From Pseudonocardia sediminis (GTDB lineage: Bacteria > Actinomycetota > Actinomycetes > Mycobacteriales > Pseudonocardiaceae), in contig NZ_SHKL01000001.1 of assembly GCF_004217185.1 (NCBI RefSeq), positions 557,001 through 621,000 on the forward strand: DNA of 64,000 bases. The letters are read 5' to 3'. A program made the position numbers and the translations under genes. Below, piece by piece: positions 27,514 through 38,028 of the stretch. The notes under the pieces were generated by a model. That model was not told the origin of the DNA, did no database searches, and saw nothing but the letters and a program-made list of their open reading frames with translations. Every line of letters starts with the position of its first letter. The first letter of the stretch is position 1.

Positions 27514-28736
27514 CGCGCGCCTCCGCGCAGGGCGGCGATCGACAGTGGCGACGGTGCCCCGTCGTCCTGCTGCCGGTCGGCGTCCGCGGGGTGCGCCTCA
27601 CCCGCGTCGACGACGAGCTCGTCACCGTCGAGGACGACCGCGACGCCGAGACGGACCCAGCGCGACGCCAGGCCACGCCAGCCCCGCGCGGTCGCCGGTG
27701 GGGCCGCGGCGGGCTCGCCGAGGAGCTCGTCGGGGTCGGTCTCCGGCCGGCCGGGTCCGCGCTGGTCGACGCGCCGGTACGGCGTGACGCGCACCCGGAC
27801 GTCGACGACCACGCGCCCGTCGCCGTCGGGGGTGACGCGGCCGGGTAGCACCATCTCCGTGCGCTGGCGGCCCTGCCCGGACCAGCCCAGCAGCGCCCGG
27901 TCGGCCCGCGGGCCGGGGAGGTGAGTGGCCAGGGCCCGGCCGCGGCGCTCCGGGTCGTCCTCGTCCCAGGACAGGTAGTCGGCGGCGAACGCGGCGGCCA
28001 GTGCCGCGGCCTCGGCGGGGTCGGGTGCGGGAGTCGCGGCGGCGGTCGTGGGCACCGCTGCGGGAACCGGGTCGGACGTGGGTGTGGCGGTCTCGGCGCA
28101 GGGGCTCGTGGTGACCGGGACCGGGGGAGCGGCGGCAGCGGGGCCGTGCCCGTCGGCCCCCGGCGTCGTGGCGGGGCGGGACGCGGGAGCCTCGGTGACC
28201 GGGGCGGACCAGGCGGCCCACCCGGTCGCCTGGATCGACGCACCCCAGCCCGCGGCGACGTCACCCCGGAGGTCGGGCGACGGTGCCGCCGACGTGTCCG
28301 GGCTCGACGGCGGGCCCCACCCGGCCCAGGACGACGGCGGAGAGGGCTCGCTCACCGGCCCCACCACCGGCGGCACCGGTGGGAAGCCGAACGGGTCCGT
28401 CACCGGGTCGGCGTCGGCCGTCTCGTCGGCGACGGGGTCGGGACGGCGCGGCGTCCACACGGCCGGGAGCGCGGCTCGGGTGGCCGGATCGGGAACCGGG
28501 TCGGCCGGTGCCGTCCGGGACCCGCCGGACGGGGGTCCCGCCACCCGGGTGATCGAGGATGCGCCGGACGGGGACCCGCCGTCCGGCGCTGGCCCGGCGG
28601 ACGGACGGGCCGGGCGCGACGCGTCCCCGGGTGCACCCGGCCGCGCCGCCGGAGCCGGGGGCGGGTCGTCGAGCCAGGGGTCGGGGCCGTCGGAACGCGT
28701 GGTCCGCGAGCGGCGGAAGCGCGACATCGTGGTCAC
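27510..28736 (-). CDS. Pro-rich protein with TcpC-like C-terminal domain
   Basis: A 408-residue protein. The first 230 residues are disordered and Pro/Ser/Asp-rich. The C-terminal domain (about 240-400) reads AAAFAADYLSWDEDDPERRG, GWSGQGRQRTEMVLPG, then RVVVDVRVRVTPYRRV and WVRLGVAVVLDGDELVV, the pattern of TcpC-type conjugative-transposon proteins (VirB8-like NTF2 fold). No clear membrane helix is present, unlike classical TcpC. GTG 28736 or ATG 28727 may be used. It is the first gene of the six-gene minus-strand group; no relaxase, coupling ATPase or VirB4 gene is nearby. Confidence 0.6.
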   Translation of the reverse strand: MTTMSRFRRSRTTRSDGPDPWLDDPPPAPAARPGAPGDASRPARPSAGPAPDGGSPSGASSITRVAGPPSGGSRTAPADPVPDPATRAALPAVWTPRRPDPVADETADADPVTDPFGFPPVPPVVGPVSEPSPPSSWAGWGPPSSPDTSAAPSPDLRGDVAAGWGASIQATGWAAWSAPVTEAPASRPATTPGADGHGPAAAAPPVPVTTSPCAETATPTSDPVPAAVPTTAAATPAPDPAEAAALAAAFAADYLSWDEDDPERRGRALATHLPGPRADRALLGWSGQGRQRTEMVLPGRVTPDGDGRVVVDVRVRVTPYRRVDQRGPGRPETDPDELLGEPAAAPPATARGWRGLASRWVRLGVAVVLDGDELVVDAGEAHPADADRQQDDGAPSPLSIAALRGGAR

Positions 28737-28969
28737 CGGGCCCGGCCGCGTGCAGTGGCGGCCCTCGGGTACGGCGCGACGGCCGTCGACGGCGTCGCGC
28801 CCGGGTGCTGGTCCATGATCCTCCGTCCGGGGCCGCCGGGGGAGTCACGGGCGGCGCGGAGGAGGACGTTAAGGAGCCGGACGCGCCCCGGTGGGCGCTC
28901 CGGACAAGGGCTTCGCGATGGCGAACGCGGCGATGGCGAACACAGCGGTGGGGACGGACCCCGCAGGGA

Positions 28970-30457
28970 TCAGTCCGGGATCTCCCACGTGTGCACCGGA
29001 ACGTTGGCCGCGGACGCGGCGACGTAGCGCTCGACCATCCCGTAGAGCGCCTTCGGCCGGTCCAGGCCGCGCTCCTCGAGCGCGGCGACCGTGTCGACCT
29101 GCCACGACGAGCCCGTCTGCCGCGTGACGCAGCGGCGCTCGAGCACCGTCAGATAGCGGTCGCAGACGGCACCGCTCACGCCCCAGCGAGCCAGGCCCTC
29201 GTGCGCGAGCGGCAGCAGCTTGCGCAGCGCGAGCTCGTCCGGACGGATCCACCCGGTGCCCGGCCAGTACAGCGGCGCGTTCATGCCGTGCTTGGCGGCG
29301 GTCGTGAAGTTCTCCGCGGCGGCCTCGAACGACACCGTCTTCCACAGCGGCTGTTCGGCCTCGACCAGGGTGCGCAGCAGACCGTAGAAGAACAGGGCGT
29401 TCGCGACCATGTCGACGGTCGTCGGCCCGGCCGGGAGCACCCGGTTCTCCAGGCGGACGTGCGGCTCGGAGCCCGAGACGTCGTAGATCGGCCGGTTCCA
29501 GCGCCAGATCGTGCCGTTGTGCAGCGTCAGCTCGGGCAGCGCCGGGGCGCCGTGCTCGCGCAGCTGCGTCATCGGGTCGATCTCGCTGGTCACCGGCATG
29601 AGCGCCGGGAAGTAGCGGGCGTTCTCGGCGAACAGGTCGAGCACCGAGTCGATCCACCGCTCGCCGAACCACACCCGCGGTCGGACGCCCTGGTTGCGCA
29701 GTTCCGGTGTGCGGACGTCGCAGGACTGCTCGAACAGCGGGATCCGGGTCTCGGCCCACAGGTTCGACCCCATCAGGAACGGCGAGTTCGCCCCCAGCCC
29801 GAGCTGCACCCCGGCGAGGCACTGCGCCGCGTTCCAGTACTTGCCGAAGTCGGCCGGGGCGACCTGCAGGTGCAGCTGCAGCGACGTGCAGGCGGCCTCC
29901 GGGATGATCGTCTCGAAGTCCTCGGCGACGCGTTCGGAGCCGCCGTTGCCGGTGATGTCGATCCGGATCGGCTCGCCGCGGGCGTTGAGCATCTGGTCGT
30001 TCAGTGCCCGGTAGCGGTCGTCCGGGGTGATCGACTCGGCGACCATGTGGTCGGTCCGCAGCGTCGGCAGAATCCCGATCATGACCAGCTGGGTGCGCAG
30101 GTCGCCGGCCTTCGCCCCGGCGCCGGCGAGCAGGTCCAGGAGCTCGTGCTCGAGGAGACGCCACTCGTCGCCGGGCAGCGGCCGCGGCGGCAGGTTCAGC
30201 TCCAGGTTCCAGCGGCCGAGCTCGGTCTGGAACTCCTCGGCGTTGATCGTCTCCAGGACGTCGCGGCCGTTCAGCGACGGGGCGAGATCGCCGTCGACGA
30301 GGTTGAACTCGATCTCCACGCCCGTCATCGGCTCGGAGTCGGCGAAGGGGTACTCCCGCAGCATCTCCTCGAGCGTGTCCAGGCAGCGCTGGACCTTGAT
30401 GCGGTATCGCTGTCGGTCGCGACGCGTGAACGTTGTCCGGTCGACGACCTGACCCAT
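28970..30457 (-). CDS. GCS2-family glutamate-cysteine ligase-like enzyme
   Basis: A 495-residue ATP-dependent carboxylate-amine ligase of the GCS2 family (GVEIEFNLVDGD near the start, QTELGRWNLELNLPPRPL, CTSLQLHLQVAP, and GPTTVDMVANALFFYGLL). GCS2 enzymes join glutamate to cysteine; actinobacteria use mycothiol and ergothioneine, so a role in gamma-glutamylcysteine for ergothioneine or another thiol or amine is possible and cannot be decided by sequence alone. ATG 30457 has GGAGGT upstream, preferred over the longer frame. It diverges from a SpoU methylase gene. Confidence 0.85.
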   Translation of the reverse strand: MGQVVDRTTFTRRDRQRYRIKVQRCLDTLEEMLREYPFADSEPMTGVEIEFNLVDGDLAPSLNGRDVLETINAEEFQTELGRWNLELNLPPRPLPGDEWRLLEHELLDLLAGAGAKAGDLRTQLVMIGILPTLRTDHMVAESITPDDRYRALNDQMLNARGEPIRIDITGNGGSERVAEDFETIIPEAACTSLQLHLQVAPADFGKYWNAAQCLAGVQLGLGANSPFLMGSNLWAETRIPLFEQSCDVRTPELRNQGVRPRVWFGERWIDSVLDLFAENARYFPALMPVTSEIDPMTQLREHGAPALPELTLHNGTIWRWNRPIYDVSGSEPHVRLENRVLPAGPTTVDMVANALFFYGLLRTLVEAEQPLWKTVSFEAAAENFTTAAKHGMNAPLYWPGTGWIRPDELALRKLLPLAHEGLARWGVSGAVCDRYLTVLERRCVTRQTGSSWQVDTVAALEERGLDRPKALYGMVERYVAASAANVPVHTWEIPD

Positions 30458-30610
30458 GCGAGAACCGACCTCCAAGAGGGGGGGAGCGCCCGGCCAGGAC
30501 CGGCTCCGGCAGGCGGCACTACACCGTGTCACATCGCTGGATCGAGCGATACCGGCTGACCGGGCGACTGGACGCGGCGGACGGTCGACGTAGTGGGATC
30601 ATCGGTCCCC

Positions 30611-31420
30611 GTGGCCATTCTCACCCCCGTGGCGCGGGCCGACGACCCGCGCCTGGACGACTACCGCGACCTCACGACCGCCGACCGGCGTCCCGACCGG
30701 CCGGGCGGCCGCGGTCTCGTGATCGCGGAGGGTGTCGTCGTGGTGCGGCGGCTGCTCGACTCGCCGTACCCGATCCGGTCGCTGCTCGGGGTCCCGCGAC
30801 GCCTGGACGAGCTCTCCGGCGACCTCGAGCGGGTCGACGTCCCGGCCTACGCCACCGACGCCGACGTGATGGCCGAGGCCGTCGGGTTCCACCTCAACCG
30901 CGGGGTACTGGCCGTCGCCGACCGCGCCGACGTCCCGGACCCGGCACAGCTGGCCGCCCGGGCCCGCGTGCTGGCCGTCTGCGAGGGGGTCGGTGACCAC
31001 GAGAACCTGGGATCGCTGTTCCGGAACGCGGCAGCGCTCGGCGTCGACGGGATCCTGCTCGGGCCCTACTGCTCGGACCCGCTCTACCGGCGCAGCGTCC
31101 GGGTCTCGATGGGGCACGTACTGCGGGTGCCGTTCGCGCCCCTGCCCGGGCCGTGGCCCGCATCGCTGTCCCTGCTGCGCGACGCCGGCCTGACGGTCGC
31201 CGCCCTCACTCCCGACCCGGGCGCCGTCCCGCTGGCCCGAGCGGGCCTCTCCGGGCGTCGTACGGCCCTCCTGCTGGGCGCCGAGGGACCCGGGTTGACC
31301 GACGAGGCCCTCGCCGCCGCGGACGTCCGCGTCCGGATCCCGATGTCCACCGGTGTCGACTCGCTCAACGTCGCCACCGCCGCCGCGGTCGCCTTCCACG
31401 CGATCACCGGCGACGACTGA
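30611..31420 (+). CDS. SpoU/TrmH-family RNA 2'-O-methyltransferase
   Basis: A 269-residue SPOUT methylase. N-terminal substrate-binding part with DDPRLDDYRDLT and FIAEG-like VIAEGVVVVRRLL; trefoil-knot domain with motif 1 HENLGSLFRNAAALGVDG, motif 2 LLLGAEGPGL and motif 3 VDSLNVATAAAVAFHA, which form the AdoMet site. It methylates a ribose in tRNA or 23S rRNA; the target is not evident. GTG 30611 begins the conserved lead; 30593 is an alternative. Confidence 0.92.
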   Translation: MAILTPVARADDPRLDDYRDLTTADRRPDRPGGRGLVIAEGVVVVRRLLDSPYPIRSLLGVPRRLDELSGDLERVDVPAYATDADVMAEAVGFHLNRGVLAVADRADVPDPAQLAARARVLAVCEGVGDHENLGSLFRNAAALGVDGILLGPYCSDPLYRRSVRVSMGHVLRVPFAPLPGPWPASLSLLRDAGLTVAALTPDPGAVPLARAGLSGRRTALLLGAEGPGLTDEALAAADVRVRIPMSTGVDSLNVATAAAVAFHAITGDD

Positions 31421-31426
31421 ACCGTC

Positions 31427-31528
31427 CGCGCCCGGCCCGCCGCCGCCCCGCGCCCGGCTCGCCGCCGCCCCGCGCCCGGCCCTGCCGCCGCCTCGCGCCC
31501 GACTCGCCGCCGCCCCGCGCCCGGCCCC
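31427..31528. repeat. 22-bp tandem repeat, about 4.5 copies
   Basis: Units of CGCGCCCGGCTCGCCGCCGC-CC begin at 31427, 31449, 31471 (23 bp), 31494 and a partial one at 31516. Confidence 0.75.
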
Positions 31529-31780
31529 CGCTCCCGCGCCGAGTGCGTTCCCGCGCGCCTGCCACGTTCCCGCCCGCCACGTTCTCGCGCGCCGAGCCTG
31601 TCGACGCGCGCCGAAGAGGTTGTCGCGCGCCGAGCACGTCGACGCGCACCTCACCGCGTGCGCGTTGCCGTGGGGAGCGCGCGTCGGGGTGGGGAGCGCG
31701 CGTCCGGCGGGGGCGGCACCGGATACGGATCCGGTGCCGGCGCGCAGCGGGGCCGCTCGGGCGGTTCGCTCCCGGGAACT

Positions 31781-31844
31781 CCGCCGAGATGCGGCTCATC
31801 GCGACTTGTCGATCACCGGACGACCGTGGGACGCATCTCGGCGG
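31781..31844. repeat. 64-bp palindrome-ended element
   Basis: CCGCCGAGATGCG (31781-31793) pairs perfectly with CGCATCTCGGCGG (31832-31844) around a 38-bp middle. The GAGATG...CATCTC ends recall the elements at 12.9 and 13.9 kb, but the middle is different. Confidence 0.65.
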
Positions 31845-31986
31845 CGGTCCGGGATGGTTCACGGCCTCAACCCGGTCGCGTACGGACCGGCCTCCCGCGT
31901 GCCGCGACGGGCGCGGGACCACCGAACCGTGCGCGGTCCGGCCGTACGGCGGACCGACCCGGGGTCGTCCCGGGGCGGAGGAGTTC

Positions 31987-33432
31987 TCAGCGCTGTCCGC
32001 GGACCCCGAGCAGGACCTCGTCCCAGGACGGCATGACCGGCTTGCCCTTCTTGGTCCGCGGCCGGGCGGCCGGGCGCGCGCCCGGCGCAGGCTTGGCGGC
32101 CTCGGCCTCGGCGGTCTCGCCCGGCGTGTCGGCGGCGGCCTCCTCGTCGGCGGGAGCGACGGACGCGGCGGGCTCGGACACGGCGGTGGACCCGGTCGTG
32201 CCGGGCTCGGTCGTGCCGGACCTGATCGCGGCGGGCTCCTTCTCCCACGGCGGCGTCGCGGGGGCAGCCGGCTCGGCGGGAGCGGATGAGGACGCCGTCT
32301 CGGCCGGTGACTCGCCAGGAGCGGGCGCCGCGGACGCGGCCGGGATCTCCGCCCGGTCGGCCACCGGTATGCCGTCGGCCCGGGGTGGACGTTCCTGCGC
32401 CGCGGGACGCGACGACTCGGCGGGACGCGACGACTCAGCCGGACGCGACGACTCGGCGGACTGCGATTCGGCGGGGCGGGACGACTCGGCAGGCCGCGAG
32501 GGCTCGGTCGGGCGCGGCGGCTCGGCAGGCCGCGAGGTCTCGACCGAACGCGACGGCTCGGCCGGGCGGGATGTCTCGGCCGGACGCGACGGGATCGGCG
32601 ACCCGGCGTAGGCGCTCGCACCGCGGGCGGTCTGCTCGGTCTGCTCCTCGGTCTCGCGCTGACGCGAGCCGTGGGTCGGGGCCGGCGGGCTGGACCGGCG
32701 CTGCTCCGGGGCGATCCCGCCACGAGCGGGGCGCGGGTCACCCGACGCGCGGGCCTCCCCGGCGGCGGCCCGGACGTGCTCGGGCGTCGGGGCGGGCTCC
32801 GGCTCCTCGTCCCGGGCGATGTCGATCACCGGGCCGAGCGGGCGGAGCGGGCGGGCCGGCAGACCCTCGACCAGGTCGCTGGCGTGCTCGTCGAGCGCGA
32901 CGACGGTCCCGCCGTTCGCGCCGGGCTGGAAGGCCCAGTGCGCGGCGTTGTCCGAGTGCCCGGCGTGCCAGGACAGCGCGACGACCCACTTGCCGTCGTC
33001 GCCCTTCCAGGAGTCCCAGGCGGCCTCGACGTAGTCCTGCCCGCGCAGGCCGAACGTGTAGGCGACGGTCTCTCCGAGCGTCCGGACGTCGGGGCCGTCG
33101 GTGCGCTGCGGGTGGGCGCCCTGGGCGAGCTCCGCGGTGCGGGAGCGTTCCAGCAGCACCGGGTAGGCGAACCGCTCGATCTTCTGGACCGGCACCCCGG
33201 CGGCTGCGGCGACCTGCTCGACCGAGGCACCGCCCCGGATGCGTGCCTGGATCTCCCGTGGGCGCAACTGACTCTCCAACTCGATCGCGATCTGGCCGAG
33301 CCGGGTCACGTCACCCCGGGCGGCAGCGCGCAGCTGCTCGTCGGCCTGCACGGTGTAGCGCTCGCGACGGCCCGGGTCCTCGAGGACGACGGCACCGTCC
33401 CCGGTCACCCCGACGACCCGCAACGCGCGCAT
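31987..33432 (-). CDS. sepH: Septation protein SepH
   Basis: A 481-residue cell-division protein. The N-terminal DUF3071 domain (about 1-170) contains RALRVVGVTGDGAVVLEDP, an HTH-like segment SVEQVAAAAGVPVQKIERFAYPV and a W-rich block; a long disordered linker follows, with at least ten SSRPAE/PSRPAE units; the conserved end VMPSWDEVLLGVRGQR closes it. In Streptomyces SepH binds FtsZ and stimulates its assembly at septa. ATG 33432 has GGGAGGG upstream. It is transcribed alone, towards the repeat-rich region. Confidence 0.92.
   Translation of the reverse strand: MRALRVVGVTGDGAVVLEDPGRRERYTVQADEQLRAAARGDVTRLGQIAIELESQLRPREIQARIRGGASVEQVAAAAGVPVQKIERFAYPVLLERSRTAELAQGAHPQRTDGPDVRTLGETVAYTFGLRGQDYVEAAWDSWKGDDGKWVVALSWHAGHSDNAAHWAFQPGANGGTVVALDEHASDLVEGLPARPLRPLGPVIDIARDEEPEPAPTPEHVRAAAGEARASGDPRPARGGIAPEQRRSSPPAPTHGSRQRETEEQTEQTARGASAYAGSPIPSRPAETSRPAEPSRSVETSRPAEPPRPTEPSRPAESSRPAESQSAESSRPAESSRPAESSRPAAQERPPRADGIPVADRAEIPAASAAPAPGESPAETASSSAPAEPAAPATPPWEKEPAAIRSGTTEPGTTGSTAVSEPAASVAPADEEAAADTPGETAEAEAAKPAPGARPAARPRTKKGKPVMPSWDEVLLGVRGQR
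32403..32590. repeat. In-frame tandem repeat in the sepH linker
   Basis: Repeats of about 18 bp (GGACGCGACGACTCGGCG and variants) encode successive SSRPAE units. Such tracts can expand or contract. Confidence 0.7.
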
Positions 33433-33667
33433 CGATCTGCCCTCCCGCTTTCGTCCCCGTCCGGGTGACGGTAGATGGCCGGACCCCGGCATCGGGTGAG
33501 GCGCGCCGACGCGGGATTTGCCTGGTCGACGACGGTCACCGGATCCGGGGTGTCACTGTTCTCACGGAACGTACGCAGAATTGCACGTCGCGTCAGATCT
33601 GGGGCAGTTGGGGTTCATGTGGCTGATGTGACTACAGCGGGTTGACCAGGGGTTCCCTGGACACACG

Positions 33668-33700
33668 ACGGCCGGGCCTCCCGAAGGATGACCCGGCCGT
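33668..33700 (-). terminator. Hairpin terminator after serC
   Basis: ACGGCCGGG (33668-33676) pairs with CCCGGCCGT (33692-33700). Confidence 0.7.
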
Positions 33701-33715
33701 GTGTCGGTGAAGGGC

Positions 33716-35901
<2,186 letters not shown>

Positions 35902-35963
35902 GGCTGAATCTTGACATATATCGGCCGTCCGGCCACTTCCCTGCGGTGACGCGGGGGAGAACA

Positions 35964-37271
35964 GTGAGCCGGGTGAGCGACCTCCGTGACCCCGCGCCCG
36001 CCGACGTGCCCGCCCGCCGCCGGCGGATCCACCCGGCGTGGTGGGCGGCGGGCGCGACGTTCCTCGCGCTGCTCGGCGCGGCCGGGTTCCGGTCGACGCC
36101 GGGGGTGATGGTCGAGCCGTTGAACGCGGAGTTCGGCTGGTCGATCGGGGCGATCTCGTTCGCGCTGTCGGTCAACCTGGCCCTGTTCGGGCTGACCGCG
36201 CCGTTCGCGGCCGCGCTGATGGAGCGCTTCGGTGTGCGACGGGTGGTGAGCGGCGCGCTCGTGATGGTCGCGGTCGGCAGCGGGCTCACCGTGTTCATGA
36301 CGTCGGTCTGGCAGCTCGTCCTGCTGTGGGGCGTCGTCGTCGGCCTCGGCACCGGGTCGATGGCGATGGCGCTGGTGGCGACCGTCGTCGGGCGCTGGTT
36401 CGTCGCCCGGCGCGGTCTGGTCTCCGGGATCCTCACCGCGGCGACCGCGACCGGGCAGCTGATCTTCCTCCCGGTGATCGCCGCGATCGTCACGACCGAC
36501 GGCTGGCGCCCGGCCGCGCTCACGATCTCCGCCGCGGCGCTCCTCGTCGTCCCGGTGGTGCTGCTGATGCTGCGCGACCGCCCGTCCGACGTCGGGGTGC
36601 TGCCCTACGGGGGCACCGCCGAGGACGTCGTCGCCGCCCCGCCCCGCAGCGGGGTCGCGGTGATGGCGGTCCGGGCGCTGGGCTCCGCGCTCCGGGTGCG
36701 CACGTTCTGGCTGCTCGTCGGCGGGTTCTTCGTCTGCGGCGCGACGACGGCCGGGCTGATCCAGTCGCACTTCGTCCCGGCCGCGCACGACCACGGCATG
36801 CCGGCGACGACGGCCGCGAGCCTGCTCGCCGTCGTCGGGATCTTCGACCTGGTCGGGACGGTCGCGTCCGGGTGGCTGACCGACCGCTACGACCCGCGGA
36901 TCCTGCTGGCCGTCTACTACGGACTGCGCGCGGTCTCGCTGGCGCTGCTCCCGCCGCTGTTCGGCTCGGACCTCAACGCCAGCATGTTCGCCTTCGTCAT
37001 CTTCTACGGCCTGGACTGGGTGGCGACCGTCCCGCCGACCCTGGCGCTGTGCCGGGAGGTCTTCGGGCCGTCCGCGCCGATGGTGTTCGGCTGGATCTTC
37101 GCCTCGCACCAGCTCGGTGCGGCGTTCGCGGCCCTGGTCGCCGGGCTGGTGCGCGACGCGCTGGGCAGCTACGACGCCGCCTGGTTCGGCGGGGCGGTGC
37201 TGTGCGTGGTGGCCGCGGGCCTCTCGATCGCGATCCGGAAGACCCCGCGCCCGGCGCCCGTCATCGGGTGA
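35964..37271 (+). CDS. MFS transporter, oxalate/formate-antiporter-like
   Basis: A 435-residue major-facilitator protein with 12 predicted helices. Motif A appears as ERFGVRRVVSG after helix 2, and the second half contains SGWLTDRYDPRILLAVYY; GFRSTPGVMVEPLNAEFGW near the start is typical of the OFA/monocarboxylate-like MFS group. Substrate is unknown. GTG 35964 has a GGGGGAGA site. The divergent GlxA-type gene is the likely regulator. Confidence 0.85.
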   Translation: MSRVSDLRDPAPADVPARRRRIHPAWWAAGATFLALLGAAGFRSTPGVMVEPLNAEFGWSIGAISFALSVNLALFGLTAPFAAALMERFGVRRVVSGALVMVAVGSGLTVFMTSVWQLVLLWGVVVGLGTGSMAMALVATVVGRWFVARRGLVSGILTAATATGQLIFLPVIAAIVTTDGWRPAALTISAAALLVVPVVLLMLRDRPSDVGVLPYGGTAEDVVAAPPRSGVAVMAVRALGSALRVRTFWLLVGGFFVCGATTAGLIQSHFVPAAHDHGMPATTAASLLAVVGIFDLVGTVASGWLTDRYDPRILLAVYYGLRAVSLALLPPLFGSDLNASMFAFVIFYGLDWVATVPPTLALCREVFGPSAPMVFGWIFASHQLGAAFAALVAGLVRDALGSYDAAWFGGAVLCVVAAGLSIAIRKTPRPAPVIG

Positions 37272-37294
37272 GTGTCCCGGTCGATCCGGGACAC
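37272..37294 (+). terminator. Hairpin directly after MFS stop
   Basis: GTGTCCCGG (37272-37280) pairs with CCGGGACAC (37286-37294), starting on the base after the stop codon. It argues that the next gene starts at ATG 37370, not at the overlapping GTG 37268. Confidence 0.6.
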
Positions 37295-37369
37295 CGGTCC
37301 GATGCGCCCGGGACGGTCCCCGGGGTCGACTCGGTCCCGCACGCCCACCGCGACGGGACGGGGCCGACG

Positions 37370-37930
37370 ATGCTCGCCGACAGCTGGACCAGTCCGATCA
37401 CCACCACCTCCGGGACCTGGCGTGGGCTGCTGATGTTCTGCGCCGGCGCGATGCTCGTCGCGACCGCCGCCCTGCAGGCGGTGGGTCGCTTCGTCGGGTT
37501 CCCGTCGCTGGTCGTCGTCGGTCTCGCGATGCTGGTCGGGCTCGCCCTGCTCGCGATCCGGCAGGCGTTCCTGATCGTCACGGTGCTCGCGGTCCTGGTG
37601 GGCAGCACGCTCTACCTGACTCCGGCCGTCGACCAGACCCGGCCCGGTGACCTGCGGGTGGCCCGGGAACGGACGGGGTGGGGACTGTTCACCGACCGGG
37701 CCGGACGGGTGATGACCCCCGCCGTCCTCACCGCGGAGCCCGGCCCGGTCGCGATCGCGGTCACCAACACCGACCCGCTCGTCGGGGCGACGTTCGACAT
37801 CGACGAGCTGGACGTGCACGTCCGCATCGCGCCGGGGAGCTCGGTCCGCGTCGTGGTCGACGCCCCGCCCGGGCGGTACCGCTTCTCCGACGACACGTTC
37901 CTCGCCGAGGGGGTGCTGGAGGTGCGCTGA
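37370..37930 (+). CDS. Membrane protein with cupredoxin-like outer domain
   Basis: A 186-residue protein with about three membrane helices (LLMFCAGAMLVATAALQAV, then LVVVGLAMLVGLALLA and LIVTVLAVLVGSTLYL) and a C-terminal beta-domain (about 100-186): AVLTAEPGPVAIAVTNTDPL, IDELDVHVRIAPGSSVRV, APPGRYRFSDDTF. The strand order and PGxYxF element look like a cupredoxin fold, but the copper-binding Cys and Met are not evident, so redox function is doubtful. ATG 37370 follows GGGACGGGG. Unknown role. Confidence 0.65.
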   Translation: MLADSWTSPITTTSGTWRGLLMFCAGAMLVATAALQAVGRFVGFPSLVVVGLAMLVGLALLAIRQAFLIVTVLAVLVGSTLYLTPAVDQTRPGDLRVARERTGWGLFTDRAGRVMTPAVLTAEPGPVAIAVTNTDPLVGATFDIDELDVHVRIAPGSSVRVVVDAPPGRYRFSDDTFLAEGVLEVR

Positions 37931-38028
37931 GGCCGCGAGGCCTCCCGACTCGTTGGCGAATCGTGTCCCACCGTCCCCCGCGGGACTGCCAGGATGCCGA
38001 TCACCAGCAGAGCAGCCGGGGGGCTGAC

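Larger units (their letters stand above)
31421..31986. other. Gene-free region with repeats, 566 bp
   Basis: No supportable gene. It contains a 22-bp tandem repeat tract, two copies of a CGCGCGCCGAGCnnGTCGACGCGC unit about 39 bp apart (near 31587 and 31624), a doubled GTGGGGAGCGCGCGTC unit (near 31671), and a 64-bp palindrome-ended element at 31781-31844. Confidence 0.6.

Noticed and set aside
37268-37369. Overlapping GTG 37268 as start of the cupredoxin-like membrane protein
   Set aside because: A hairpin follows the MFS stop at once, the extra 34 residues are low-complexity, and ATG 37370 has a ribosome site.
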